Assembly: GCA_035540495.1 (NCBI GenBank)
Contig: DATLGL010000063.1
Span: forward strand, 81,196-145,195
Length of the DNA stretch: 64,000 nucleotides
Direction: 5' to 3'
From: DASVEG01 sp035540495
Lineage (GTDB): Bacteria > Actinomycetota > Acidimicrobiia > Acidimicrobiales > CADCTF01
The translations under genes were made by a program, and so were the position numbers. This document shows positions 49,493-57,936 of the stretch, in pieces. Position 1 is the stretch's first letter. The number at the start of each line of letters is the position of its first letter. The notes under the pieces were generated by a model. It had not been told where the DNA came from. It did not search any database and saw only the letters and a program-made list of their open reading frames with translations.

Positions 49493-50416
49493 GTGGACGT
49501 GCTCAGAGCTGCGGCGAAGGAGGCTCCGGCTGCGCCCGGCGTGTACTTCCTCCTCGCGGGGGATGGCGAGCTCGTCTACATCGGCAAAGCCATCGACCTC
49601 CGCCGCCGTCTGGCTCAGCACGCTCGCGCCGCCGAGACCGGCGCGACGCCCAAAGACGTTCGCCGGGGGGCGACGGTGGCGACGGTGCGTTGGGAGGTGC
49701 ACGCTTCGGGCGACGCCGCAGCCGACCGGGAGGCCGACCTCGTCGTGGCACTCGGTCCGGGTCTCAACGCTTCGATGACGGCAGAGGGGCGGTGGTCGAC
49801 GATCGTCGTCGACGACTCGACGGCCGGCATTGTGGTCTCCGTGGCCCGAGAGGCGCCACCGGCGGTGCGCGGCCGGCGGGTGTACGGCTGCTTCCCGCAT
49901 CTCGGCGTCGGGATGAGCTCGCCTCGCGGGATCGCGTGCAGTGAGGGCTACGCGGCGCTGACCCGGCTGCTGTGGTCCGCCACCGTCGCCGACGCCTCAC
50001 ATCGGATGCCTGCGCCGATCTGCGGCCCCTCGCCCGCCGCCGTCGCGACCGTGGGGCCGCTCGGCGCGTTCGGGAAGGGGCTCCACCGGCTCCTGTCCGG
50101 CGCCTCGTCCGGCGTCCTTCCGATGCTCCTCGCAGCGGCGACCGGCGCGCGTCCGCCGCTCGAGCACCCCGCCCTCAGGCGTGACGCCGAGGGGGCGGAG
50201 GCGTTCTTCCGCCACGGCCCGGCAGCTCTGCGGGATCTCCGGCGGCGCCACGCCATCCGCACCCGCGTCGTCGACCGCGATCGCTGGCGGACCGCGTTGC
50301 TCGACGAGCTCCGGGCGTCGATCGGTGACTTCGTCGCACCGGCCGTCGACGACCCGACGGGCGGGATCCTCGGCCCACGGCTCGCCCGCGAATACGCGGT
50401 CCGACGACGCCGCTGA
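49493..50416 (+). CDS. GIY-YIG-domain protein, UvrC N-terminus-like
   Basis: 307 aa. The N-terminal domain APGVYFLLAGDGELVYIGKAIDLRRRLAQHAR matches the GIY-YIG nuclease fold as in UvrC (GVY..YIG, Arg in helix). The expected later Glu may be in DREADLVVALGPGLNA. The remaining 200 residues (from VDDSTAGIVVSVAREAPPAVRGRRVYGCFP) are an uncharacterised domain, not the UvrC UVR/RNase H/HhH parts. DNA-cleavage activity is not assured. GTG start 10 nt after the RHH/Clp-N gene, probably co-transcribed. Confidence 0.75.
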   Translation: MDVLRAAAKEAPAAPGVYFLLAGDGELVYIGKAIDLRRRLAQHARAAETGATPKDVRRGATVATVRWEVHASGDAAADREADLVVALGPGLNASMTAEGRWSTIVVDDSTAGIVVSVAREAPPAVRGRRVYGCFPHLGVGMSSPRGIACSEGYAALTRLLWSATVADASHRMPAPICGPSPAAVATVGPLGAFGKGLHRLLSGASSGVLPMLLAAATGARPPLEHPALRRDAEGAEAFFRHGPAALRDLRRRHAIRTRVVDRDRWRTALLDELRASIGDFVAPAVDDPTGGILGPRLAREYAVRRRR

Positions 50417-50459
50417 TCCCGTTGCACGTTTTCGCCGGCCGCGGGGTGTTCCGGGTCGT

Positions 50460-50960
50460 ATGAGGCTGCGATCTGCGAGGGCCGACGACTTCGAGGCGCT
50501 CTTTCGCAAGGAGTTCGCGTCCCTCGTGCAGGCCCTCACCGTCGTGGCGGGCGACCGCGACGCGGCGGCGGACGCCGTGCAGGAAGCCTTCCTCCAGGCG
50601 TACAGGCATTGGGGGAAGGTCGCTGCACTGGAGAGTCCGGCCGGGTGGGTGCGTCACGCGGCCATCAACCGCATCAAGAACCAGCACCGGGGCCGGGCCA
50701 GGCTCCAGGCGGCCTTGCCGCGACTCGTACCGCCGCCGCCTACGTCACCGACGAGCGACGAGCGGCTCGACGTCGGTCCGATGGTGGCCGAGCTTCCCGA
50801 GCAGCAACGGGCCGTCGTCGCCCTCTATTACCTGCTCGATCAGCCGGTGGGGGAAGTTGCGCGGTTCCTGGGCGTGGAGGAGTCAACGGTGCGATCACTG
50901 CTGCGCCACGGGCGCGCTCGCTTGAGCAGCATGGATCCGAGAGAGGAGATCGAAGCGTGA
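50460..50960 (+). CDS. ECF-type RNA polymerase sigma factor
   Basis: 166 aa. Region 2 is FEALFRKEFASLVQALTVVAGDRDAAADAVQEAFLQAYRHWGKV; region 4 is MVAELPEQQRAVVALYYLLDQPVGEVARFLGVEESTVRSLLRHGRARL. The linker is Pro-rich. It overlaps a downstream membrane-protein gene by 4 nt (GTGA), as is usual for an ECF sigma with its anti-sigma factor. ATG 50460 was chosen; a GGGGTG(T) lies upstream but no strong promoter is seen. Confidence 0.92.
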   Translation: MRLRSARADDFEALFRKEFASLVQALTVVAGDRDAAADAVQEAFLQAYRHWGKVAALESPAGWVRHAAINRIKNQHRGRARLQAALPRLVPPPPTSPTSDERLDVGPMVAELPEQQRAVVALYYLLDQPVGEVARFLGVEESTVRSLLRHGRARLSSMDPREEIEA

Positions 50961-51565
50961 GCGCCGACGTGGAGTCGCTCGACCCGCGCGACGAGGAGGT
51001 TCGCTCCGTGGTCGCGGCGGCCGCGGCGGCGGTGCCCGTGGACGTCGACGCGGAGTGGAGCCGGCTGGTCGCCAGGTTGGCTGCGGAGCGCAGGCGAGCG
51101 ATGGCTGCACGCGGCGCCGCTGCCGCCGCCGTCGTGCTCCTGCTGACGGTGGGACGGCCCGTTGTGGACGTGGCCGGCACGGCGTTGGTGCGATTCGTCA
51201 CCGACGTCTTCACCACCACGATCGACGGAGCGGCCGATGCCGTCGACGATCGGGTCGCTGCCTGGTCGGGGCGCGACAAGGCGCACGGGACCATCGACGA
51301 CGACAACGAGTACTGGGTCGAGGTCCGAAAGGTCCACGAGCAGCTCAACAGGGCGGTCGGCTGGTCGCGCTGGGATGCGGACGAGCTCGACGGAGCGGCG
51401 GAGCGCCTCGAGGCCATCGCGTCGAAGGATCCGGAGCTGGAGGACGACGTTCGTCGGGCCGCCGACCTGATCCGGCAGGCCCAGTCACGCGCCCGACGCG
51501 AACCTGCGTCGCGGGCGCACTCGATCATCGAGGGCATCGAGAGCGAGCTCCGCCGGCGCGGCTGA
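50957..51565 (+). CDS. Single-pass membrane protein, candidate anti-sigma factor
   Basis: 202 aa. The N-terminal 50 residues are helical and cytosolic (DPRDEEVRSVVAAAAAAVPVDVDAEWSRLVARLAAERRR). One membrane helix (AAAAAVVLLLTVGRPVVDVAGTAL) follows, then a long acidic helical outer region with repeats of EWxxxxE character. The arrangement (sigma gene overlapped by a single-pass membrane protein gene) suggests an anti-sigma factor. The standard zinc-binding HxxxCxxC motif is absent. Function is inference from context. Confidence 0.7.
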   Translation: MSADVESLDPRDEEVRSVVAAAAAAVPVDVDAEWSRLVARLAAERRRAMAARGAAAAAVVLLLTVGRPVVDVAGTALVRFVTDVFTTTIDGAADAVDDRVAAWSGRDKAHGTIDDDNEYWVEVRKVHEQLNRAVGWSRWDADELDGAAERLEAIASKDPELEDDVRRAADLIRQAQSRARREPASRAHSIIEGIESELRRRG

Positions 51566-51686
51566 AGCGCCGCCTGGCGGACCTTCTGTGACCGATGACG
51601 TGACGGCCGTGATCGGGACCTTGTGCCCTAGCCGGTGACGGCGCTCGGGGCGCAGCCTCGTCTGGGCGGCGCGACGTGCGTCGCCT

Positions 51687-51694
51687 GGGAGGAG
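51687..51694 (+). promoter_or_regulatory. Strong ribosome binding site before ATC start
   Basis: GGGAGGAG, 7 nt before the ATC at 51702. A GCGACG/CGTCGC hairpin (51671-51684) lies just upstream. Confidence 0.65.
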
Positions 51695-51701
51695 CCCGAC
51701 C

Positions 51702-53093
51702 ATCACCGCCCGGCTGTCAGCCCTCGACGCGTCGTTCCTGTACACCGAGAGCGAGCGGACGCCGATGCACGTCGGCGCGGTCTCCATCTTCGAGGGCGGG
51801 CCGCTGCGCGACGGCGACGGCAGGATCAGGTTCAACGAGATCCGCAAGCTCCTGCAGAGCCGCCTGCCTCTGGTGCCGCGACTCCGGATGAGGATCGCGA
51901 CGCCTCCACTGCGGATGGGGCTGCCGTCGTGGGTGGATGATCCGTCGTTCGACATCGACCACCACGTCCGCCTCGTCGAGCTGCCCTCTCCGGGAACCCG
52001 GCGCCAGTTGTTCGACCTCGCCTGCACCTTGCACATGGATCGTCTCGATCGCTCACGCCCGTTGTGGGAGGTCTGGATCGTCGACGGGCTCGAAGACGTT
52101 CGGGTCGCCATGATCCAGAAGACCCACCACGCCCTGGTCGACGGCGTGTCGGGCGTCGACGTCGCCACCGCGATGCTCGACCTCACGCCGGAGCCCCGGG
52201 CCGTCGAGGACGACGGGTGGACGCCTGCGCCGGCGCCGACCACGCTTGCCCTGGTCGCCGACAGCGCGCTGCACGCGTTCGACGCGCCGGTCGCTGCCGC
52301 GCGTTGGGCGGCCCGGTCGTTGGCGTCGCCCATGCGGCAGGTCGGCAAGCTGCGCTCCGTCGTCAGCTCGTTCGCGGCGGGTCCCGTCACCGCACCCCGC
52401 ACGTCGCTCAACCAGAAGGTCGGAACGAAGCGGCAGCTGGTGGCGATCACGCTCTCGCTCGACGAGCTCAAGGACGCCGGTCATGCAGCGGGGACCAAGG
52501 TCAACGACGTGATCCTCACGATCGTCGCCGGCGGCCTACGGCGCCTGCTCGAGAGTCGAGACGAGGCGATCGACGTCCGGCCGCACGTGCTCGTACCGGT
52601 CTCGGTGCGCACCGACGACCAGCGCCTCGGCCTGGGCAACAAGGTGGCCTCGCTGATCGTCCCCCTGCCGGTCGAGATCGCGAGCGACCGCGAGCGGCTC
52701 GGTGTCGTGGCTGCGACCACGGCGAGGCTGAAGGAGCAGGATCAGGCCACGACCATGGCCACGCTGATGACCGCAGCCGATCACCTCGGCGGGCTCGGGC
52801 CGACCCTCGCCAGCGCGGTCATCCACCACCAGCCTCTCGTGAACCTCGTCGTCACGAACGTGCCGGGTGCACCGATCCCGCTCTACCTGCTCGGCGCGCG
52901 CCTCGAGGAGAGCGTGCCGGTCGTTCCCCTGGCGGCGAACCTCGACGTAAGCATCGGGGTGCTGTCGTACCAGCGTGACGTGGTGATCGGCCTCTACGCC
53001 GACAGCGACACGGTTCCCGATCTCGCCGTTCTCGCCGACGGGATCAAGGAGTCGTACGACGGGCTGCGCGCGCGAGCGGCGGCAGCCGCCTGA
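51702..53093 (+). CDS. Wax ester synthase/diacylglycerol acyltransferase, ATC start
   Basis: 463 aa, second WS/DGAT of the window. The catalytic motif is KTHHALVDGVSG (HHxxxDG) near residue 140; NLVVTNVPGAPIPLYL is near 385. The N-terminus aligns with the 9.8-kb paralogue only if translation begins at ATC 51702 (ITARLSALDASFLYTESERTPMHVG against MERLTGLDATFLYLESGGNLMHV). There is no in-frame ATG, GTG or TTG back to the stop at 51636; the next ATG (51765) would remove about 21 conserved residues. A strong Shine-Dalgarno fits ATC. Convergent with the adenylation-fusion gene, overlapping it by 50 nt. Confidence 0.88.
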   Translation: MTARLSALDASFLYTESERTPMHVGAVSIFEGGPLRDGDGRIRFNEIRKLLQSRLPLVPRLRMRIATPPLRMGLPSWVDDPSFDIDHHVRLVELPSPGTRRQLFDLACTLHMDRLDRSRPLWEVWIVDGLEDVRVAMIQKTHHALVDGVSGVDVATAMLDLTPEPRAVEDDGWTPAPAPTTLALVADSALHAFDAPVAAARWAARSLASPMRQVGKLRSVVSSFAAGPVTAPRTSLNQKVGTKRQLVAITLSLDELKDAGHAAGTKVNDVILTIVAGGLRRLLESRDEAIDVRPHVLVPVSVRTDDQRLGLGNKVASLIVPLPVEIASDRERLGVVAATTARLKEQDQATTMATLMTAADHLGGLGPTLASAVIHHQPLVNLVVTNVPGAPIPLYLLGARLEESVPVVPLAANLDVSIGVLSYQRDVVIGLYADSDTVPDLAVLADGIKESYDGLRARAAAAA

Positions 53094-55602
53094 CCGCTTC
53101 CGCGACCGCCACGCCGACTCCGAGCGACACCACGAGCGCCATCGCCGGCGACCGCTCCGCCAGCGGCGGGTACACCTGCCAGTGGGTCAGGTACACGTAC
53201 AGCGACGACGTCGCGAGCACCGACACCGCGCCGACTGCGATCGCGGGCACGGCGACCCTCGACACCCACACGAGCAGAAGGAGACCGACGAAGACGAGGG
53301 TCTCGCGGCGACCGCTCTCGAAGTAGTGCGGCACGCCGATCGCGATCGCGCCCGTCAGCAGCAGTCGCTGGAAGGTCGTGGAGGCCCGGTGCGCCGCCCA
53401 TCCGAGCGCGAACAGCCAGAAGACGGAGTCGACGCGGTGGATGAGGCGCAGCTCGCTCGACGTGCCGAGCAGATCGAACCTGAGTGCCAGGCCCACGCAC
53501 ATGACGCCTGCGGCGAGAGCGAACCCGTGGTCGCGATCGAGGCGCCGGACGGCAGGGACGGCCATCGCCAGGGCTGTCACCACGAGCAGCTGCACGAGCA
53601 CCTCGATGAACCAGTACTGCCACCGCTCGCCCCAGCGTTCGGCGCCTGCGAGCGAGTTGACGAGGAAGACGTTCGCCAGGGAGTAGCGGTCGGTGATCGC
53701 CACGAGACCGCCGATCCACATGACTGCGGGAACGGCAACGCGGCCCGCGCTGATGAGGATCTCGCGTGCCGTGGTCAGGCCGGCATCGACGCCAGGGCGC
53801 AGTCGAAACCGTGCGAGGTTGTAGCCCGCGATCGCGAGGAGGACGTGGGCGCCGCCGCGCAGGTTCATCGCCCCCGTGTGCGACCCGACGATGATCACGA
53901 TGGCCACCGCGCGCAGGACGACGTTGGTCTCGAGCCGGCGGGTGCGAAACGCGGACGCGAGGCGAGAGCGGAGCGAGCCCGCCTCCGCTGCGGCCTTGTT
54001 CGCCGCGGTGCGTGCCTGGCGCTCGAGCGACGCGACGGAGCGACGGGGCCAGTCGTCCGGCAGGTCGCCGAGGATCGCCTCCAGCCGGATCGACATCTCC
54101 ACGTACGTCATCGAGTCGCCGCCCAACGAGGCGAACGAGTCGCCGTCGGCGACCGGTCCGTCGAAGAGCCGCTCGAAGCAGTCGCGTACGTCGCTCGTCG
54201 GCGCATCGAAGCCGGTAACGGCAGCGGCGATTGCGCGGTAGTCGGTCTTGCCGGTCGGGAGGACGGGCAGTACGTCGAACCGCGCGACGTGCGCGGCATG
54301 GCGGGGGAGGCCGGCCGGTGCCGTCGCCATCGCGACGAGCTCGTCGTCGCCGATGGGAGACGCCCGGCCGTCGACGCCGACGACGATCCCATCGTCGTCG
54401 CCCGCGCAGCGTGCCGCGATGCCGGCGTCCGCGAGCGACGACTCGATGGCATCCAGGTCGACGCGCACACCGAACGGCTTCACGAACCGAGACCGACGTC
54501 CGACGATCTCGAACAACCCGTCGTCCGCCTGGCGCGCCAGGTCGCCGGTGTGGAGCTCGTCGACCGAGCGCCCCGCGGCGAGGTCTTCCGGTGCCGTCGC
54601 GTATCCGAGCATCACGTTCGGCCCGGAGTACACGAGCTCGCCGGCGCCCTCCGCGTCCGGGTCGGCGATCCGGAAGGAGCCGCCTGGCACGGGCACGCCG
54701 ATGGCGTCGGGGCGCTGTTCCGCGAGCTCGGGAGGGAGGTAGGCCATCCGCGCCGTCGCCTCGGTCTGGCCGTACATCACGAAGAAGCGCCAGCCGCGTT
54801 CGGCTCCCAACCGCGCGTACCTCCTCACCGCGTCGGCCTGCAGACGTCCGCCTGCTTGCGTGACGTAGCGCAGTGTGGGCAGGTCGAGGTTCGCGAAGCC
54901 GGCGCGGTCGAGGAGCTCGAAGGTGTGGGGCACGCCGGCGAGGCTGGTGGCGCCCCACCGAGCGAACCGGTCCCAAAAGCACCGGTCGACGACCGACGCT
55001 TCGCTCAGGACGACGGCGGCGCCACTGGCGAGGTTGCTGTGGAGGATCGACAGGCCGTAGCAGTAGTGGAGCGGCAGCGACAGCATCGCCCGGTCGGTGC
55101 GTTCGATCCCGAGGTACGACGCGATCGCGCTGGCGTTGGATCGCAGGTTCTCGTGCGAGAGTCGCACCAGCTTCGGCGACCCCGTCGACCCCGACGTCGA
55201 CAGCAAGAGCGCCAGGTCAGGGTGCAGGTCGTGCGCGGCGTCGGAACGCCGGTGCATGACCGTGTGGTCGGCGGCTGCGGTGATCGTGACGTCGGGGTCG
55301 TACCGGTCGACGAAGGCGTCGAGCGCACGCTCGTTGCCTTCCGGTGCGAGCAGCACGACCGCCCCTGCCCGCATGGCCCCGATGTAGGCCGCCACCGCCT
55401 CGGGCGTCGCCGCGGCCTCGACCAGCGCGAGACGACGTCGATCACCTCGCAGATCTGCTGCCGTGCGATCCGCTCGTTCCGCGAGCTCTGCGTAGGTGAC
55501 GGCACGCTCGCCCAGAAGGGCCGGAGCGTCGGCCCACCGTTCGAGGTCGTCGAACAGCGTGCGGACGCGTGGCGTACTGGAGCGGTGAGGGAGGACGAAC
55601 AC
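53044..55602 (-). CDS. Adenylation-carrier-membrane acyltransferase fusion
   Basis: 852 aa. Residues 1 to about 460 form an AMP-dependent ligase (A3 LLLSTSGSTGSPKLV; A5 YGQTEATARM; A8 GRRSRFVKPFGVRVDLDAIE; A10 LPTGKTDYRAI). About 465-535 is a carrier domain with the phosphopantetheine Ser in LGGDSMTYVEMS. From about 553 there are ten membrane helices of AT3 acyltransferase type (VGSHTGAMNLRGGAHVLLAIAGYN, VYLTHWQVYPPLAE). The logic recalls the DltA-DltC-DltB pathway or A-PCP-membrane peptide ligases, all in one chain: activate a substrate, hold it on the carrier, pass it across the membrane. Substrate unknown. GTG start behind a palindromic operator. Confidence 0.88.
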   Translation of the reverse strand: MFVLPHRSSTPRVRTLFDDLERWADAPALLGERAVTYAELAERADRTAADLRGDRRRLALVEAAATPEAVAAYIGAMRAGAVVLLAPEGNERALDAFVDRYDPDVTITAAADHTVMHRRSDAAHDLHPDLALLLSTSGSTGSPKLVRLSHENLRSNASAIASYLGIERTDRAMLSLPLHYCYGLSILHSNLASGAAVVLSEASVVDRCFWDRFARWGATSLAGVPHTFELLDRAGFANLDLPTLRYVTQAGGRLQADAVRRYARLGAERGWRFFVMYGQTEATARMAYLPPELAEQRPDAIGVPVPGGSFRIADPDAEGAGELVYSGPNVMLGYATAPEDLAAGRSVDELHTGDLARQADDGLFEIVGRRSRFVKPFGVRVDLDAIESSLADAGIAARCAGDDDGIVVGVDGRASPIGDDELVAMATAPAGLPRHAAHVARFDVLPVLPTGKTDYRAIAAAVTGFDAPTSDVRDCFERLFDGPVADGDSFASLGGDSMTYVEMSIRLEAILGDLPDDWPRRSVASLERQARTAANKAAAEAGSLRSRLASAFRTRRLETNVVLRAVAIVIIVGSHTGAMNLRGGAHVLLAIAGYNLARFRLRPGVDAGLTTAREILISAGRVAVPAVMWIGGLVAITDRYSLANVFLVNSLAGAERWGERWQYWFIEVLVQLLVVTALAMAVPAVRRLDRDHGFALAAGVMCVGLALRFDLLGTSSELRLIHRVDSVFWLFALGWAAHRASTTFQRLLLTGAIAIGVPHYFESGRRETLVFVGLLLLVWVSRVAVPAIAVGAVSVLATSSLYVYLTHWQVYPPLAERSPAMALVVSLGVGVAVAEAVRRLPPLARAARRTTP

Positions 55603-55610
55603 CGCCCCTG

Positions 55611-55641
55611 ATGTTAGGCGCGCCTAACAACTGCTGTTCAA
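55611..55641 (-). promoter_or_regulatory. Promoter with 18-bp palindromic operator
   Basis: Minus strand: -35 TTGAAC (55636-55641), 19 nt, -10 TAACAT (55611-55616), then 8 nt to the GTG at 55602. TGTTAGGCGCGCCTAACA (55612-55629) is a perfect palindrome lying in the spacer and -10, the usual place for a repressor. TTAGG/CCTAA half-sites recall DtxR/IdeR boxes but with closer spacing. Confidence 0.65.
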
Positions 55642-55647
55642 GTTGCC

Positions 55648-56763
55648 TCAGCCGCCGGACACGAGCGCGTCGGCTCCCGAGGGCGGGCGCGGGTCGTCAC
55701 GATCGGCCAGCCAGCCAGGCGGCAGCGCGACCGGGCGCGGGCCCCCGGTGTGGCCTCGGGCGATGCGGCGCGCGTCGTCCGGGAACGGGAGGGCCGGATC
55801 GAAGTCGACGACGTGCGCGTCGAACTCCGCGATGGAGGAGATCTGCGCAAGCGCCTTGCGCTTCATCGGTCCGACCGGGAACCCTGCGAGGTACCAACCA
55901 GCGTGCTTGCGGAAGTCGCGCGGGCCGAGGTCGGGCCCGAGGAGGTCGACGAGCAGCTCGAGGTGGAACCGCATCATCTCGACGATCTGGCCGAGTGCGG
56001 GCGGCGCCTGCAACGGCCGCCCGGCCAGGCGGTCGGCGAGGTCCCGGAACAGCCACGGCCGGCCGAGGCAGCCTCTGCCGACCACGACGCCGTCGCAGCC
56101 CGTCTGCTCCATCATCCGGACGGCGTCGTCGGCTTCCCAGATGTCGCCGTTGCCGAGGACCGGAACCGACGTGACCGCCTCCTTCAGCTGCGCGATCGCG
56201 TGCCAATCGGCTCGGCCCGAGTAGAGCTGGTGGGCGGTGCGCGCATGGAGAGCGACTGCAGCGGCTCCCTCGCCCTCGGCGATGCGACCAGCCTCGAGGT
56301 GGGTGTGCAGCGTTTCGTCGATTCCGATCCGCATTTTCACGGTGACCGGGAGCGGGTCGGCGGCAGCGACCGCAGCGGCGACGATCGAGCGGAACAGCGC
56401 GCGCCGCACGGGCAGCGCCGCGCCACCACCCTTCTTCGTCACCTTCGTCGCGGGGCAGCCGAAGTTGAGGTCGACGTGGTCGACGCCGACCTCGTCGACG
56501 AGTCGCCGTACGGCCGCCGACACGACCGCGGGATCTACGCCGTACAGCTGCACGCTACGGACGGGCTCGTCGTCGGCGAAGGCCACCATCCGCATCGTCT
56601 TGGCGTTGCCCTCGACCAGCGCCCGTGCGGTGATCATCTCGCTGACGTAGAGCCCTGCGCCGTACCGGCGGCACAAGCGGCGGAACGCGGTGTTCGTCAC
56701 GCCGGCCATGGGTGCGAGCACGACCGGCGGGTCGACGGTCAAAGGACCGATCTTCAGCTCCAC
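55648..56763 (-). CDS. dusB: tRNA-dihydrouridine synthase
   Basis: 371 aa FMN enzyme that reduces uridines in tRNA. VVLAPMAGVTNTAFRRLCRRYGAGLYVSEMITARALV starts the barrel. DLNFGCPATKVTKKGGGAAL holds the catalytic Cys. VKMRIGID, LHARTAHQLYSGRADW (His/Arg for RNA) and VLGNGDIW, VGRGCLGRPWLF bind FMN. The C-terminal four-helix domain ends with a Pro-rich tail. GTG overlaps the maf stop by 10 nt. It is last in the CDGSH-maf-dus operon. Confidence 0.95.
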   Translation of the reverse strand: MELKIGPLTVDPPVVLAPMAGVTNTAFRRLCRRYGAGLYVSEMITARALVEGNAKTMRMVAFADDEPVRSVQLYGVDPAVVSAAVRRLVDEVGVDHVDLNFGCPATKVTKKGGGAALPVRRALFRSIVAAAVAAADPLPVTVKMRIGIDETLHTHLEAGRIAEGEGAAAVALHARTAHQLYSGRADWHAIAQLKEAVTSVPVLGNGDIWEADDAVRMMEQTGCDGVVVGRGCLGRPWLFRDLADRLAGRPLQAPPALGQIVEMMRFHLELLVDLLGPDLGPRDFRKHAGWYLAGFPVGPMKRKALAQISSIAEFDAHVVDFDPALPFPDDARRIARGHTGGPRPVALPPGWLADRDDPRPPSGADALVSGG

Positions 56764-57344
56764 AGCGATGTCACCTCGATGTCGAGTGCGCGCAGCATCG
56801 ATCGCAGGAGCGGCAGCGACAGACCGATCACGTTCGTGTGGTCGCCGTCGATGCCGTCGACGAACAACGCCGACCGCCCGTCGATGGTGAACGCGCCTGC
56901 GACGCCGAGTGGTTCACCCGTGCGCGCGTAGGCCTCGATCTCGTTGTCTGTCGGCGAACCGAACCGCACGATCGTCGCTGCCACCTCGACCGCACGAGCG
57001 CCGGTCGTGGTGTCGATCACGCAGTGTCCGGTGAAGAGGGTGCCGGATCGGCCTCGCATCCGCTTCCACCGATCGGTCGCCTCTGCGACGTCGAGCGGCT
57101 TGCCGAGCACCTCGCCGTCGAGGTCGAGCATCGAATCGCATCCGATCACGACGCAGCCCGCCGGCGCGTCGGCGGCGACGGCGGCCGCCTTCTGCTCAGC
57201 GAGCGTCCGCACCAGCTCTCGTGCGTCTGGCGCTGAAACCGCTTCCTCGTCCACGCCGCTGACGATGACCTGCGCGTCGATGCCCGCCTGGGCGAGGAGG
57301 CGGCGGCGCGCCGGAGAGGCGGAGGCGAGGATGACGCGAGTCAT
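56754..57344 (-). CDS. maf: Maf-family nucleotide pyrophosphatase
   Basis: 196 aa. It hydrolyses non-canonical or canonical NTPs (dTTP/UTP in YhdE-type). SASPARRRLL is the substrate loop; VIGCDSMLDLDGEVLGKP supplies the catalytic Asp; YARTGEPLGVAGAFTIDGRSALFVDGIDGDHTNVIGLSLPLL is the conserved C-terminal block. 12 nt after the CDGSH/ferredoxin gene and overlapping dus. Confidence 0.95.
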   Translation of the reverse strand: MTRVILASASPARRRLLAQAGIDAQVIVSGVDEEAVSAPDARELVRTLAEQKAAAVAADAPAGCVVIGCDSMLDLDGEVLGKPLDVAEATDRWKRMRGRSGTLFTGHCVIDTTTGARAVEVAATIVRFGSPTDNEIEAYARTGEPLGVAGAFTIDGRSALFVDGIDGDHTNVIGLSLPLLRSMLRALDIEVTSLWS

Positions 57345-57356
57345 GGGAGCAGCTGT

Positions 57357-57827
57357 TCAGCGGGCAGCGGTCGGCGTGCGGTGGCTGTTGTCGCAGAACG
57401 GCTTGTTCTGGCTCAATCCGCAGCGGCACAGGGCGAAACGGGTACCTCTCGCGACCGTGCCCTGGCGCGGGTCGACGATCTCCACATCGCCGCGAACGTA
57501 CATCGGGCCGTTGGGGCGCAGCTCGACGACGACGGCCGCGCTCGGTCCGGCCGGTGCGACCTCGTCACCGAGGGTGAGCGCTCCCGTCGGGCAGCTCCGG
57601 ACGGCAGCGGCGATCTCTTCGGGTGCGGCCGCGTCGACGTCGACCCACGGACGTGCGGCGGGATTGAAGACCTGGGGGAGCGCGCGGATGCACGCCGCCG
57701 CGTGCGTGCACAAGGTCGCGTCCCACACGACGCGCATGCCGTCGCGTTCGTAGACACGGGTCGGTCCCTTGGTCGCGGGCAGGCCGGCGTCGTCGGGGCT
57801 GTCGGGTACGTCGATCGGTACGGCCAC
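57357..57827 (-). CDS. Divergent ferredoxin fused to CDGSH iron-sulfur domain
   Basis: 156 aa. The first domain (VVWDATLCTHAAACIRALPQVFNPAARPWVDVDAAAPEEIAAAVRSCPTGAL) is the Fer4_19-type ferredoxin with Cys at LCTHAAAC and SCPTG. The second (LCRCGLSQNKPFCDNSHR) is a CDGSH 2Fe-2S motif C-x-C-x2-S-x3-P-x-C-D-x-S-H with Asn where Gly is typical. It likely carries two clusters and acts in electron transfer or as a redox sensor. GTG 57827 has GAGGAGA upstream. It leads the maf-dus operon. Confidence 0.88.
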   Translation of the reverse strand: MAVPIDVPDSPDDAGLPATKGPTRVYERDGMRVVWDATLCTHAAACIRALPQVFNPAARPWVDVDAAAPEEIAAAVRSCPTGALTLGDEVAPAGPSAAVVVELRPNGPMYVRGDVEIVDPRQGTVARGTRFALCRCGLSQNKPFCDNSHRTPTAAR

Positions 57828-57936
57828 GCTCTCTCCTCGTCGACCGATGCTACGCCGGGTCGGCCGCCGGCGAACCGTGCAGAATGCCGGGCCGATGCCG
57901 TCGACCAGGCCGTCGAGGAGCGAACGGTGGAGCTCG

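Noticed and set aside
53182..55611. 809-codon open frame antisense to the adenylation fusion
   Set aside because: Same GC artefact; no domain in the translation and the opposite strand encodes all ligase core motifs.
55612..55629. Canonical IdeR/DtxR iron box
   Set aside because: Half-sites match TTAGG/CCTAA, but the 19-bp IdeR spacing is absent; kept only as a resemblance.
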